Assembly (NCBI GenBank): GCA_035048485.1
Contig: CM068586.1
Coordinates: 32,706,849-32,770,848, forward strand
Reading direction: 5' to 3'
Length of the DNA: 64,000 nt
Source of the DNA: Pteria penguin
Lineage: Eukaryota; Mollusca; Bivalvia; Pterioida; Pteriidae
Shown: positions 34,681-46,966 of the stretch, piece by piece
Layout: each line of letters begins with the position of its first letter
Position numbering within the stretch: position 1 is the first letter of the stretch
Program-made: the position numbers and the translations under genes
The notes under the pieces: model-generated
Database searches by the model: none
Told to the model about the DNA's origin: nothing
The model's input: the letters and a program-made list of their open reading frames with translations, nothing else

Positions 34681-35618
34681 ATTCTGAAATAAAAGAAGGG
34701 TAGATATTATGAGAATTCACTTACTTTTTATGAGTATGTAAATTTTGGTTTTTAAAGTTATTGTTCTTATGTAATAGAGAAAATCTTGCATTGTCATGCC
34801 ATTCTTATGATAACTGATATAAAACATGTATATGTAGCAAGCGATGGCTAATATATAGGAAGTTGATACAACTCCGTTTTCTACATTATTCTAATATATT
34901 CATTTTATTCGGTTTTTATTTGTATATTCCAATTTGAATAACTATATTTCGGAAATTACAAAATTGTCATCAGAATACTTTCAAGTATACCAAAATTGAA
35001 GTCTACATTCCATAAATATTACGGTAGCTATAAGACTATCTCAGCGATTACCAGAAATCATGGTCTTATGTGTTGATATCCTTATTTGATCTTAGTCCTT
35101 GTAAATTTCGTTTTACTATAAGAATACAATATTTCTTACTTTCATTTATCATGACTTTTTACTGGTTACAATCAATATTACCGTTAGCATTTCAATTGAC
35201 TAGAAGTTCGGCACCTTACTCTCCTTTGGTTCATCCAGGGGTCGTTGATAGACTATATCTATTTTGTTCAGTAATATGGATGTTCCTTATTTTCTACCGC
35301 TTGATATATTAGATTTATTCAATGCCATTGTTATGATCATTTTCACCTTTTTGCAAACTTGATTTACAACCTTGCTGATGCTACTTATATAACATAAGTA
35401 TGAAAAAGATACTTTAAAATGAATACCAAAATGTTAGAAAAATACAAATAAAATAACTTCCACCTCCAAATTCCACAAGATTTTACCCAAAGTATCTTTG
35501 TAAAATTTAAAATCCAAGAACATTTCCACATTAACATGAGACATAATATGTAGCATTTTATTAATTGGTGAACAAAGAATTGATACATATATATAAATAA
35601 ATTTAGAATTTTACTCAC

Positions 35619-35680
35619 TCTATATCAGTAATATTGAAGTATCAACCTTCAGCTTTTTTCCACTAATGCTGAATATACCG
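35619..35680 (-). promoter_or_regulatory. Candidate promoter and short 5' UTR exon of VWC gene A
   Basis: Minus strand: GGTATATTC near 35679-35671 (TATA-like), then about 30 bases later an exon ending CTGATATAGA|GTGAGT (donor 35618-35613). The coding exon needs an upstream exon because its ATG follows an acceptor at 34684. The layout mirrors that proposed for gene B. Confidence 0.3.
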
Positions 35681-37924
35681 ATTTACAACATTTTATTAGA
35701 CCATAATCCATCCCGTTTCATTTAATAAATTATATTATAGACATACCAAACAATATACCCAATTCAATAGTAGCAACATCTTTACCCACCATAAAGCAGT
35801 ATCAATAGATATAAGAATTGTTTCAATAAGATTTTCAATAAAAATGTCAATCATACACAGTATTATCTTTGTACAAAGGATCATAAAATAATACAAAGCA
35901 TGCTTTTATTTTATATGATGGTTTCCCTGTAAATGCTTAAAGATGATTGTAATAGAAATATAAAAGAAGTGTAACTTTACGAAAACTTCCATTGCATATT
36001 TTCGTGGATTTGATGAATGTGTATCGTGGTATTTCGTTGCATATAGCAATGAGAAAGCATCGGTTTTATACGTACTTCCCTTACATTACATGTAATAATG
36101 ACGACTTATACACGTAATTTCCTTTGCGGGTGCGTAATATTATGCAAGACAGATGTGAATCCATCTAAAATAAATGCACTCTTGTTTCTCATGTTAAAAT
36201 TGAATAACAGCATGCCGATCAAAATACTATAAAGTTATACCAACGTGAAACGAGATACGAATGTCATAACTTTTAGCTCAATTAAACGAAAAAGATGAGA
36301 GCTTATGCTTTATCCACGGTATCGGCATCCAGATGAGAGAGATCAGTAAGATCAGGTTTGAGAGATGTTTAAGATCTTCGTAAATGAAAATAGGTCTGTA
36401 TCTTATTCTTGACATAGAGAGATTACGATGTGTCGGATGCTGTATCTGACTTACGTTTTCCGCTTGGATTACCAGGTTAATTAGGTTTCAGAGAAGTACA
36501 AGTGCAATATAACTATAAGTGACTCGTTTATAATGTGCGAATTGACATACAAGAGTGGCTGACAAAAATATGCCTCGACTCCGATCACAAGAGATTATCC
36601 ATAATTATCCATAAATAGATCGACTGATTTTTTTATTCTTTGAACGCCGTAATTTGGGACGGCAGAAATTGTATAAATGTTACTTTTCCTTGGGTTTTAA
36701 TAATGACGTTAATGTTCGAATTGTGACGTCATAGTGAAATGACGTCAAAAGTTTTACAAGTTGGACGAGATACCTTTATTTTACTCGTTTGTTTTTCTGC
36801 CAAAGGAGGATTTCCGCATCAGACAATATATCTGTTGCTTTTCACGAGAAACGCGTATTTTAACTAACGAAAAGTGCGTTGGGTATATGAGCAATATGAA
36901 CGAAAATGACAGTGGCGGAGAGTTAAAGGGGTCATGCGTCACTATTCCGGCATATGGATATTTCTAAAACGGTAATCTAACTTGTGGATTTCTCTGAAAG
37001 AAATATTTTTGCAGGTAACAGCCACCATTACAAAATTGCCGGATCTACCGTTGTATAAATTGCTACATATTTATGTTGCAAAACAGGTGCCCCATCGTAA
37101 TGTTGTCACCAGTTTTATAGACCTATCCAGCATTAGTTGTACAAGTTATCTACCGTGCGTAACGATTGACGCGCCACGTTTAAACGTTACTTCCGGTGTA
37201 AACAAAGCGTCATAGGTGACTGTCGATAGATGAAAGTTAACAAACAACAGCGGATGCAAATAGAAGTGCCGATTTATTATGATGTTCTCTTTGCCAACTT
37301 TTTGTACCTATTTACTATAAACTTATTGTAGAAGAACACTGTACATAGCTTTGATGACTTTTCATGTAATTTACTATGGATAATGATATCGCTGATCGTC
37401 CACGTTCGATTTTCTTCTCTCTCGGAAAATTGATGAACTATGTTCTTTCCTAGAAAAAGGAGTCGAGGTCGGGATGGAAACAAAACTGATCTCGCCGCTT
37501 TATGTTTTGCAGCATCAAAAATGCAAGTTCCAGTTGTCACTCCTTATAAAAATGCATTGAAAGAAATCCGTCAATACTATAGAGTTTTGACACTGGAGGA
37601 TGGAACAGTAACCCTTTTATATGTATATTGTTATCTGTTTGGACATTCTGAGAATTGTGTGACGAATGTGCTGTATGAAGTGATGCAACAGTAGATTTAC
37701 TTAGAGAAGTAATTAAATTATCTATTGAAGTTTCATCATTTATAACAGTTTTTGTTTGGAGTAGGTAGATTATGTATTTCCTTCCTTAAAAGGGGGGGGG
37801 GGGGGGGGGAGGAGCTCTAAGAGTTGTAACAGACTGATTATGACCTAAATGTTAATGGGGATAAGGATTAATATTGGTTGGTAACTATCTATTATCCTTT
37901 GAAGGAAAATCAATATCGAAGAAG
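35681..37924. other. No confident gene; CRE pair and a transposon-end-like motif
   Basis: GTGACGTCAT (36724-36733) and ATGACGTCAA (36740-36749) are close CRE-like sites. TTATAGACCTATCCAGCATT at 37113-37132 resembles the ISL2EU-like end at 41208, with ACTTCCGGT 70 bases further in, also as in that element. An 84-aa plus frame (37440-37694) is not recognised, has no splice context I trust, and is not called. A G-homopolymer lies at 37792-37809. Confidence 0.4.
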
Positions 37925-38070
37925 TACCAAACCGTTAATTATTCTCAAAGTCCAAGGACAGATACAAAATCGTGTAAGTTTCAAAAAGAAACTGTTGTGA
38001 ACCCCGAAATACTGAAAAATTCCGAGGTGAGACCAGGTGCCCGGGGAGAGTAACCGTCACAGCAGTTCTT
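37925..38070 (-). repeat. Penelope-like 3' tail fragment
   Basis: The minus strand reads GTGACGGTTACTCTCCCCGG, GCACCTGGTCTCACCTC, GGGGTTCACAACAG, then ACGATTTTGTATCTGTCCTT, in the same order as 23480-23590. Its translation (TLPGHLVSPRNF) parallels the tail of copy C (LTLPGHLISLHH), which is sequence homology and not evidence of coding. Confidence 0.6.
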
Positions 38071-39520
38071 AAGAAACATGTCAAAAGTAAATAACTTAAA
38101 AGGCGGGTCACATTAACAAGAAAATTTGCCATAATTTGTATTGTGAATAACAGATATGTAGAAAAGTTTTTAAACATGGCAGGCACTTTTAGTGATTTAG
38201 AAAATTTTGTCAGTTATGAAATACATGTATATAGAAAAAATTCAGCATATTGTCAGCCTTAATGAAATTTTCTCAGTCAAAACCTTCAGACTGACACTTT
38301 TCAATATCACTGCTTATTGAATAAGACATATATTACTCTTCCAAAAGTTTCAGTCTATATCCACTGTTAAAACATCCTGTTAAGCCATATATTCTATTTG
38401 ACATGACTGTCTAATTAATGGTAAATACAAAAATAAATGAAAACAGCCAGTAGGATATATAAATTGAATGCAAGCATGTGTATTGTAAGACAAATTGTGG
38501 ATATACAAAAGTTGATTCAGTCTGAAGCTGACAGTTTGCAATAATGCAAAGGATACATAAGCACTGGTAATTAATATGAATAATGTATTTACCGGTATCA
38601 GTGTTTTTTTGGTTTTTTTTTGGGGGGGGGGTGGTTAAGATGTCTGTACTTTTTCATTTGGGAATTTTTGTCCCATTTGTATAATGCTAAGCGATCAGTG
38701 TTTAGTAAAAAAAAGAAAAGAAATTTGGGGAAAAATCAATGAAATTTCCATTGGGAAGGGTCTTTTTGACGGACCTGATTTGAAGAAAAACATTCTTTAT
38801 ATTAATTAAAACAATAAATTCAGAAATTTCATTTTCACCAAAACTCAAAAATGAAATTGAGCAATTTGTCTCATAAATATCAATACGTTTAGTGCATGCT
38901 CCATAATGTGGAATAGAAGCTAACTGATATAACAACAGACTTTGAGTTTACAGAATATTGAAAAGCAAATTGAATGATTATTTGATTGTTAATTAATTAA
39001 CACTGACAGTTAGTGATAGAGCATGCTAGAATATAAGCACCATGCAGATAGTTTTAAATAATGTAATGCACAACATTAAAGTACAGGGCGGTTAGGTAGG
39101 GTGAATATTCAAAATCACAGGCACATGTTGCGGTACTGGATACAAAAAATGACATCTAAAGCATAGGATATTCTAGAATATAAGCACTATGCAGATAGTT
39201 TGAAATAATATAATGCAAGATATCAAAGCACAGGGTGATAAGGTAGGGTTAATGTTACAGGTAATTGTTGCAGTATCAGATGCAGGAAAAATCACAACAT
39301 CAAAGCATATGTATGGTTAGATATGGTGTAGCACATACCATTCAAAATGATGACAGGCAAGTATTGCATGGAGACATGGCAAAGAATCTCTCTTTAATTA
39401 GTTAATTAGTAATCCATCACAGATCTGTAATGAAAATGTACATCCTCAATATGCTTACAAAAGAAAAAAAGAGGAGTTACTGGCTCAGTTATGTGGCAGA
39501 AGTCACCATGGAATAAACTT
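38071..39520. other. No gene seen; two related 120-bp stretches
   Basis: 39021-39135 and 39165-39260 share AGAATATAAGCAC-ATGCAGA, TAGTTT-AAATAAT and a GTAGGGT-AATGTT/ATTC end, so they are a diverged tandem pair. A G-homopolymer lies at 38620-38630. The rest is AT-rich. Confidence 0.5.
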
Positions 39521-39592
39521 ATGAATTATTGGTATTTTCATGTTTAATATATATATATATATATATTAAACATGAAAATACCAATAATTCAT
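39521..39592. repeat. Perfect 72-bp palindrome with AT core
   Basis: Left arm 39521-39556 (ATGAATTATTGGTATTTTCA then TGTTTAATATATATAT) is the exact reverse complement of 39557-39592. There is no spacer. Confidence 0.98.
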
Positions 39593-39606
39593 ATATATAT
39601 ATATAT

Positions 39607-39688
<82 letters not shown>
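39593..39688. repeat. (TA)n microsatellite
   Basis: Nearly pure TA with one ATACATACAT interruption near 39607. Confidence 0.97.
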
Positions 39689-39691
<3 letters not shown>

Positions 39692-39968
39692 CACAAGTAG
39701 GAAATATAACAACAACGTTCACTATTCAAAAATGTCGGATCAACCGTGGGTCAATGCAAGTCGCTACAGAATAAAAGAGGTCAAATATAAAAGCACAAGA
39801 AATCGGGCGTCAGCTACATATTGCTTGTTTGTTGTTCGCTATTAGACTAGTGCTTTGTATATAACTTTCTTTTTTCATATTTTTCATCAAGTTATTTTTT
39901 ATTTATATTGTTTTGTCCTGAGGAAGGGGCAGGTCATATTAGTGTCGTTTGTCGCTTTCTTGTGTTTT
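39689..39968 (+). mobile_element. MITE-like element with AAGCACAAG end (longer copy)
   Basis: Starts AAGCACAAGTAGGAAATATA and ends GTTTGTCGCTTTCTTGTG, both shared with the 61-bp copy at 10586-10646. Contains GTCCTGAGGAAGGGGCAG near 39914-39931. TA-rich on both sides, which suggests TA-repeat targeting. Confidence 0.6.
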
Positions 39969-41207
39969 GATATATATATGCATGTGCACAATAAAATTAA
40001 TTGAGTTAGATTTTTAAATATTACATAAATACATAGCTTTAAATCACATATAATATTATGTCAAATTTTAATTGATAAATGTAGATACATTAATAAATTC
40101 TCACATGCAGTATTTATTTGAACATTTATAGTGGTATGAATTATTATAGCTGGTGAATTTATCTAAACTAAAGTGCAATGAAGATTTTTAAAAGGCTTCA
40201 TACCATTGTAGATGCACAAAATGTGGTATTTATTCTCTAAAGCTAATAAATTTTTATATTTTTTATTATATATTTCTTTTTTCTTATTTTAAAATAACCA
40301 ACTAGTTCAATAGATCCCTTAATTTTTCAAATGTTTTACCAGATTGCTAGGCAAATCTGGTCATACCATCCTTGAGAGTTTCATGTTATTATATGTATTT
40401 ATCATAACGTTGTTGCTACTATTTATATTTTAGGAGATGGACAGGGGTTAATTATCACCCCAAACTTACACTTTTCACTCACTCTCTCCTTACAACTAAT
40501 TTTTCCTTCATCCGCCTTTAACCCTGTCTTACACCTTACCTCATATTAGTTGTTTCATTTGCCCTGCTCTTTATGAATAAATATATAAGCAGTCTTAAAT
40601 TAGTCTATTGCTGAATTTACAATTAATGTAAAAAATTATGTGTGCAACTCCTAGTTGAAGTGAAACAAAGTGGAAAACGGGGAGATTGTATGTATATATC
40701 GTTTGCATATTGTGAAACAATGAGAGAGAGAGAGAGTGCTGATTTTAATGCAGAGTGGTTTAATTCTATTTATCAGTAGAATAAAACTAAATAAAATCCA
40801 AATCCTAGTTATTTATTCATTGATGAACAGAAGAATATGAAGTAAGAACTTAAGTATATTTTCAGTTTATGAAGACGGACCCAGAACAAATTTGATATGC
40901 AAATCGCAATGTTATCCTAGGTGGCGCCACTTGTAATTTTGTTTCAAAATTGCTTTCCTTTACTCTTTTTCAGTACGTTATCGGAAGTAAATTTATGTGT
41001 AACGTATGTTTTAGTGGTAAGTAATTCATTTGAATAAAAAAGAACAAAAACATAATTCATAATCGTCTTGTAATACTGTTTTCATACGATAAACCCTCCC
41101 ACACCAATTTAATGTCCGATAATTTGTAGGGCGACCCGGGGGAGAGGAAGCAAGTTGTGTGCATTGCAAAAACAGGAAAAGTTTGATGAATTTAACTTGG
41201 GATTAAC
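39969..41207. other. No gene seen
   Basis: AT-rich, with a (GA)n run at 40721-40734. No domain recognised. Confidence 0.45.
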
Positions 41208-44200
41208 CTATAGACGTATCCAGAGTAAAATATTGGAATTATCTCCCGCAACGAGCGATCGAAGCGCCATGGGCAAACAACACTTCCGGTTTAGCCAGGC
41301 GTCCTTGGAAACTAACGAAAGTAACTTAGATTAACGTCAGCTTTCCAATTAACTAATGTCCACATAGCAGATTTTAGAGTATATCTACTTTTTTTGTGAA
41401 TTGAGCCGTGCCTCTTCTTCCAGGGGGAATGAGTAATTCAGCATGACAAAGAATGAGATCTTCCATAATCGTGAAGCCTCTGTCAGCAAGAACTTTTTCG
41501 TTTGGTTCCACCAGATCAAAAAAATCAGAATTAAATGCGATATGTTTATCACTTGCCCTGCCACCCCACCCTTTTGACACATAATTAATCCTGATGGGTT
41601 AATGATTACCAGATACTTGGCATTATTATGATGTTTATAATCACTCCAATGAAAGGAACGTACGGACAAATATTTGGTGTTTCCAGAAAAATCTCTGTAC
41701 AGTCTATAATGTGTCCTACAGATTGATATGTGGGATTCTTAAAGGAAGGAGGGAGGTTCTTCTTCACAATATTTTAGGGGGGTTGAAAATTAATGATCCC
41801 AGTGCCTTGGACAGGACCTTCATCCAAGTTGTGAAGATACTGGAAACTTGCTGTACCGAGATTCCAAATTTCTGTGCTAAATCTTGATTTAACAAACCTA
41901 GACGAATTTTCATAAAGGTAAGTAGAAGTTCATCCTGACAAGATAAACACCTTTGTGGACCCTTTTTCTTTGAAGCATACTTATACTTCAGTGGGTTACA
42001 AACAGTCTGAGGACCATTCCAATATCGCATTTTCGACAAATTAGGTTTAATAACATTAAAAAGTCTATCAAATCCCATAACACTACCAATTCCTGTAAAC
42101 AAAATTCAAATTTTCATCTTTTTTATGTCTTGTACTCCAAAAGGATGTAAGATCCTATGATGGTACTGCTCCTTTGCATTTCTTAATTCTTTAGTAAGTT
42201 TAGCATTCTGACTTTTAAGGTTCTGAATTTGAAAATCTTTAGAATTACATGAAGGGCAAAAATCCTTAATGCCATAATCATAATTATGATCTGTAACTAC
42301 ATGTGCAGGGCAGTAAGATAGACTTTCATCGGGACATGGAGTGTTAGTATTTGGGGCACTAGTACTACATGTAGCAGTGGCAGTAGAAACAAAAGCACTA
42401 TCCAGATTTACATTATTTGTGGATGGAAAGTCATGTTTTGGTTTTTTGACTGGTGTTATGTTATGCGGTACAACATTAGTTGCCCGGGTCTTTGGTGGTT
42501 TCTGAGGGGTTATGGATTTCAGAGTATGTCCTAAATCCAGTGTAGGATATGGATTCTGGAATCTGCTTTTAGTTGCCAGATTTTGTTTGCATTCAGAGAA
42601 TCTTTACGATTTACTGCCTTTACCCAGGCTTGTTTTTCTAATGGTTTGTCATCTGATGGAAATGGGAAAAGCAGAAATGGGGGGCTACAAACACAAAGAT
42701 GTTTCCCATAATTTACATTATGTAGTACACAGACTTTGCTTTTCCATATTTTGAGTCTGTATCCAGAATTTGCACAACCGTAATACAACAATTTCTGTGT
42801 GCCATTGTTTGTAATAAACCATGAAAATTAAAAACGACAAAAATACAAAAAAAGATGTACCCAACACCAACTATTAGAATACATGTACAGACAATTTTAC
42901 AAGCAATAAATCATAAGTAATTTATATTAAGTTATTTGTTAATGTAAGCAACATACATGCATACAGGTGCAAACAAGCAAGCAAGCAGTCAGTACACAAA
43001 GATTAGTGCAAAAGTCAGTGCATACAGAAGTGTGTTACATTTAGATTAATGCAGAGGCTAATAGCTAGAGGTTGTAATATGTCCATCCATATAATATCTC
43101 AAGCAGACTATGGTTCAGGAGCAACTGAGCCACAAGTAGAACAGCCAACATACAGTGCAAGGGAGGATATCCAAGGCATGCAAGTTAGTTGAAAATGCGA
43201 AAAAGCATCAAAATTCCTCAACCAATGGAATATCTGCAACAAATATAACATTTGCTTAAAAATATACTAAGAAGAACATAGCCAGATTGCAAACTAAGTT
43301 ACCAAATATGAGACTTGGATTAAAGTAGCAGTTTGTAGTTACTCTCACTTTGGTCCACTAATCAAGTATGCAGTAACAGTTGCCCTATGATAGCTCCTTT
43401 TATTTGTTGGTGGTGGTGGTGGATTTGAAATTAGAATAGGGGTGGTTGGGTGGGGGATTAGGATGAGCTCTATTTCACTTCTATACCTCATCCGCCACTT
43501 CCGTTTGAAGGGGATTAAAAAGAGGAGATCATGTACACTAACCCTCACCTTGAGCATGTTGAACGACTCTCTCCATTACACTGTAACTAGAGATACTGTG
43601 TCCACGCATTGGGTCAATGGCTCGTTATTCTGAGACAGAAAACAAAAACATGTTTCTTATTGTCACTGTCTTTTTATTTCCTTTATTTCCCCAAGGGAAG
43701 AAACAAATCGTGACCGTGCTCGATTGTTAAAAGCATAAGAAACTTGCTTTTGTTTACTATCTCAGCGTAACAAGCCCCTGGCTCCATGACCCCATGCCAT
43801 GGTCAATGCTTAATTCGTCAATATAGTCAGTGTTCTGAAAAATGACAACATTTACTATAGTTATTCTTGGACATATTGCTTCAATGTGGCGGTATAAACT
43901 GTATCACTTATTTACCTGTATCTTTTTTTTATTGAGAAACATTTATTTTTGGACATTTTACGATTTTTTTTAAAGGTCAAAGAAAGGTAATTAACGAGAG
44001 CCGTGATTGGCTGATGTGGTGTAGGGAGAGAGGGACTACCATTTCAATGTATTAGGAGCTGTGATTGGATGAAATTAGTTGATCTATGTATAAATAAAGA
44101 TTGATTCTGCTGTAAAATCATGAATTTTTATCTCATTTCGCTAATGTAAAAATTTAATGCCCTAAAAAGGGGTGGTTGTTCACATTTGAATTTTGGGGGG

Positions 44201-44502
44201 TATCCCCCTTCCAGCATGATTTTCTCGAAATTAAGGTGAATAATCTATGGTAAATTTAAAAAAAGAGGAGGGTCTGACAAACATTTTGATATATGGATTA
44301 TATATAGCTAAAATGTAGGATGTTGTGTAAATCTTGCTGGAAGTTCGGTAATTTAACATGGGACCCTATGGGAAATAGATTTACTATGCTTTGACCTAAA
44401 TCAGCGGTAAACCGGAAGTATCTTTTACCCAGCGCGATGTCTAAATTCTAAAACCGAGAACGTAAAATTAATGGCGGCCGCTTACTCTGAATACGTCTAT
44501 AG
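41208..44502 (-). mobile_element. ISL2EU-like THAP/DDE DNA transposon
   Basis: The ends CTATAGACGTATCCAGAGTA A (41208-41228) and its inverse (44482-44502) match with one difference in 21. A second matching block, ACTTCCGGTTTA, lies inside both ends (about 41281 and 44409-44423). The flanking AT (or TA) doublets fit a 2-bp target duplication, giving a body of about 41212-44498. The minus-strand transposase lies at 42791-41374. The remaining 1.6 kb on the 5' side has no open frame. Known relatives, as I recall, also carry a YqaJ-nuclease gene; none is seen here. Confidence 0.8.
41374..42791 (-). pseudogene. THAP-DDE transposase, broken
   Basis: THAP zinc finger at 42791-42545 (YYGCANSGYRLK, LLFPFPSDD, WVKAVNRKD). 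After a frameshift a Pro/Ser-rich linker follows with YCPAHV and CPSCN (possible zinc knuckle) and a helical LKSQNAKLTKELRNAKEQYH. One TGA precedes FTGIGSVMGFDRLF (about 42100). LSCQDELLLTFMKIRLGLLN is the DDE_4 helix-turn-helix lead-in. GHIIDCTEIFLETP (near 41704) holds catalytic Asp 1 and ADRGFTIMEDL (near 41480) Asp 2. The frame ends before the third acidic residue, so the enzyme is dead. It would have cut and pasted the element through its ends. Confidence 0.85.
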
Positions 44503-44934
44503 TTCAGCTCATGGTTAAGGATGTAGTCTGGTGAGCGATTTAGGCCGAAAAGTAATCTGCCTAACGGGCGGTAATTCATAATGTCGCGATGATGTGACGT
44601 CTTCAATCGTGATAGAAAATGCATTAGTAATATTCAATAATTTGTCTATTACGCATGTGTTTGTAAATTATCATATAATATTGAAGAAAACCGTTTTTAG
44701 AGTTATTCCTTTAACCAAAACTTGTTTTACGACGTACCGGTTTCCGTCGCTTTAACAATCGACGACGGTGATTTTAAAACCACAAAAGCACAAAATAGGC
44801 AAATAATAACGAAGGCCGGTTTTTTTAGTTATCTTGAAACAATCAAAACTAAATTTAATGAACAAGAGAGGTTTTATTTTTAACCCTTAGAGTGCCAACG
44901 TGTTTGAAAAGAGCTGCAGATTTACGTCATGAAG
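44503..44934. other. No gene seen
   Basis: Flank of the transposon; contains GATGTGACGTCTTC at 44590. Nothing else recognised. Confidence 0.4.
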
Positions 44935-44985
44935 CAGATGATGACGTCATTGTGACGTTATATAGTGACGTGACGTCGACGCACC
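44935..44985. promoter_or_regulatory. Cluster of CRE-like TGACG sites
   Basis: Five TGACG cores on the plus strand in about 50 bases, including a perfect TGACGTCA (near 44942) and GTGACGTCGACGCACC. CREB/ATF proteins bind such sites. No downstream gene was recognised. Confidence 0.4.
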
Positions 44986-46193
44986 TGCTGTATACGCTCC
45001 TAGGAAAAAAATGGTATATTTGAGCCGTTATATCTCAGGACTTGTTCATAGTAGAGGCATGATTTACAGATCATTAAAAAGAAGACATTTTAAACTTTTA
45101 AATAATATTACGATATTGTTGCTGACATATTCATTGAAGCAGTTATATATGTACCATAAAGGCAAATTCTTCAAGGTAATATATGTAATTGTTTTCCAAA
45201 TAGCCTCCATCTTCCTAAATGGGGGATTAATGTGTTTATATATTTTGATTATATCAAATCTAAATATAATTTTGATTTGAAATGTCATTTTAAGCTTGTA
45301 TGAATAAAAATCAATCCCTTTCTTGATCTTCAAAAGGAAAGGACTTCAGTATATATTACACACAAAATAAATGAGGCTATAACAAAATGGGGGGGGGGGG
45401 TAATATCTCTCAAATTTCTTTGTAAAATGCCCCATTACCTATCATGATTTTATGTTGTTTCGACTTATTACAGACCATTGCACATTACAGGGTAATATCA
45501 GTGTATTTCTTGTGAAATTGTCATCATTTTACTATAGCCACTATGAAAGGCTTCATTAGTTGTCAGAGCTTTACCTAATCCTTGTTGTATTTCAATCAAT
45601 TAGTATAAATAAATAAGTGTATCTACCAAAATAAAAAACCCCACCTTTTTGTATTATACTTGTGAAAAAAAAGATATAAACTGCTCTAAAATGATATTTC
45701 TGTATATCGAAATAGGCATGACACCGTGTTAATTTGCATTGATTCTAGCACAATAATTTGCTCCATAACATGATACGTTTTTGTTATTATTTAGTCTACC
45801 TCTGCCTGTTTTATAGAATATGCATGAAATAGCCAGTTGTAGACTTTAATTCTTCTTACCAGCTCACCATACTACCCCCTTGAATTAATCTGTTGCACAA
45901 AGTTAACAGAGAGAGTTAACTTACGGTTAAGTACGCGGTTAAATACTCGTAATTTAACAGTGGTATGCAGCATAATTAAACCTGTAACGGCTAATCTAAT
46001 GCATTTTGTTTGTAACACGCTTTATAATTGGCTGTCTGATTTGAAAAACTGCGAGAGTATAGACCCTTTCACGATAAAACAACGCCCTCTTCTGGAGCAT
46101 GCGTATAAACACCACTGAGTGGCAAGAGTACGCTCTTGTTAGTTACGTGTAAACAAAGACGACGCGAAAGCGGTTACGGGATGAAAATCGACA
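44986..46193. other. No gene seen
   Basis: Two mirror-image 89-aa frames at 45011-45333 are low-complexity AT-rich shadows. A G-homopolymer lies at 45389-45400. GTATAGACCCTTTCAC at 46049-46064 could be a transposon end for the THAP relic that follows. Confidence 0.4.
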
Positions 46194-46562
46194 ATGGTAA
46201 AGAGTTCTGTGTACAAGTGTACCAACAGGTATAATTTGGAAGCCAAAGCAAAGGGTATTAGTTGTTTTTTTTTTTTCGTTTTCCCAAAAGAAAAAAGGCA
46301 GAGAATATCGTGGTTAAAGGCACTGAACAGAAAAGACTGGAGTCCAACTCCAAACACTTCTGTTCTGCTCATTTTGTGAATGGTTGGCGGGGATATGATC
46401 CTTCCGATCCAAACTACGTGCCCACTTTGTTTTCATATAAGGAAACCGAAGAAATGAAGAACAGGTGGCTAGAGAGACCAGACGACTGGACAGGGAAAAA
46501 TCCAAGGTACGTGCAGCACCCTACCCAGACTTCAGATATAGGTTCATGTCGCGCCAGTTCGT
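46194..46562 (+). pseudogene. THAP zinc-finger domain relic
   Basis: Starts MVKSSVYKCTNRYNLEAKAK with the first Cys and reads VFPKEKRQRISWLKALNRKD (F-x-F-P region and conserved Trp), then after a frameshift near 46350 HFCSAHFVNGWRGYDPSDPN (Cys and His of the zinc finger) and YVPTLFSYKETEEMKNRWLE. This is the N-terminal DNA-binding part of a THAP-DDE transposase. A T12 tract may mark the first frame slip. No DDE part follows; a MITE starts at 46566 and a minus-strand SWIM relic lies at 47541. Confidence 0.82.
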
Positions 46563-46565
46563 AAT

Positions 46566-46721
46566 ACACCGATCCACATATTCGTCGAATGTCAAGCAAT
46601 TTAGCGCAAAATACGACTATAATGACGTCACGCAAGGTCGGACATTTGATTTTGACGTCATAAGCATAACAATCAAAAGTCCGCCAAACATCGGTTTCTG
46701 TGCCGAAAAGTAGATCGGTGT
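46566..46721. mobile_element. MITE with ACACCGATCC ends, copy 1
   Basis: 156 bp from ACACCGATCCAC to AGATCGGTGT. It aligns throughout with the copy at 55547-55709, including TTAGCGCAAAATACGACTAT, a TGACGTCA-rich middle and AAAGTCCGC. Left flank AT, right flank AA (diverged duplication). Confidence 0.9.
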
Positions 46722-46837
46722 AAAGTTTTACCATCATCATTAATGATGAAATGGACATTCCTGTCAGTTTAAAACAAATGGTTATCATTATTTTAATGCC
46801 AAGAATATAATGATCATGCGCAGTGACAATCTAGGAG

Positions 46838-46966
46838 GAAATTTATGCCTGTACAACAGGCAGGAGAGAAAGATGAGGCCGGACACAGGAATCAAGCCTA
46901 AGATCTTCAACTTAATATTCAAACACTCTAACCACTGGGCTACCCTAGTATGTCACACCTGTGCTG
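46838..46966 (-). repeat. tRNA-derived SINE, CTTTCTCTCCTG family (copy 2)
   Basis: Minus strand: GGTAGCCCAGTGGTTAGAG (A box), GGCTTGATTCC (B box), CATCTTTCTCTCCTGCCTGT. The 3' part matches the copy at 8396-8518. Confidence 0.7.

Noticed and set aside
37277..37694. Overlapping 87-aa minus and 84-aa plus frames
   Set aside because: They are antisense to each other, neither matches a family I recognise, and no splice site or promoter decides between them.
39519..39722. Ile-Tyr repeat frame
   Set aside because: Translation of a palindrome and (TA)n.
44000..44110. Plus-strand promoter with GATTGG boxes and TATAAATA
   Set aside because: The sites are there but point away from the transposase and toward no gene; likely chance inside the transposon.
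45011..45333. 89-aa frames on both strands
   Set aside because: Mirror-image AT-rich shadows without any domain.
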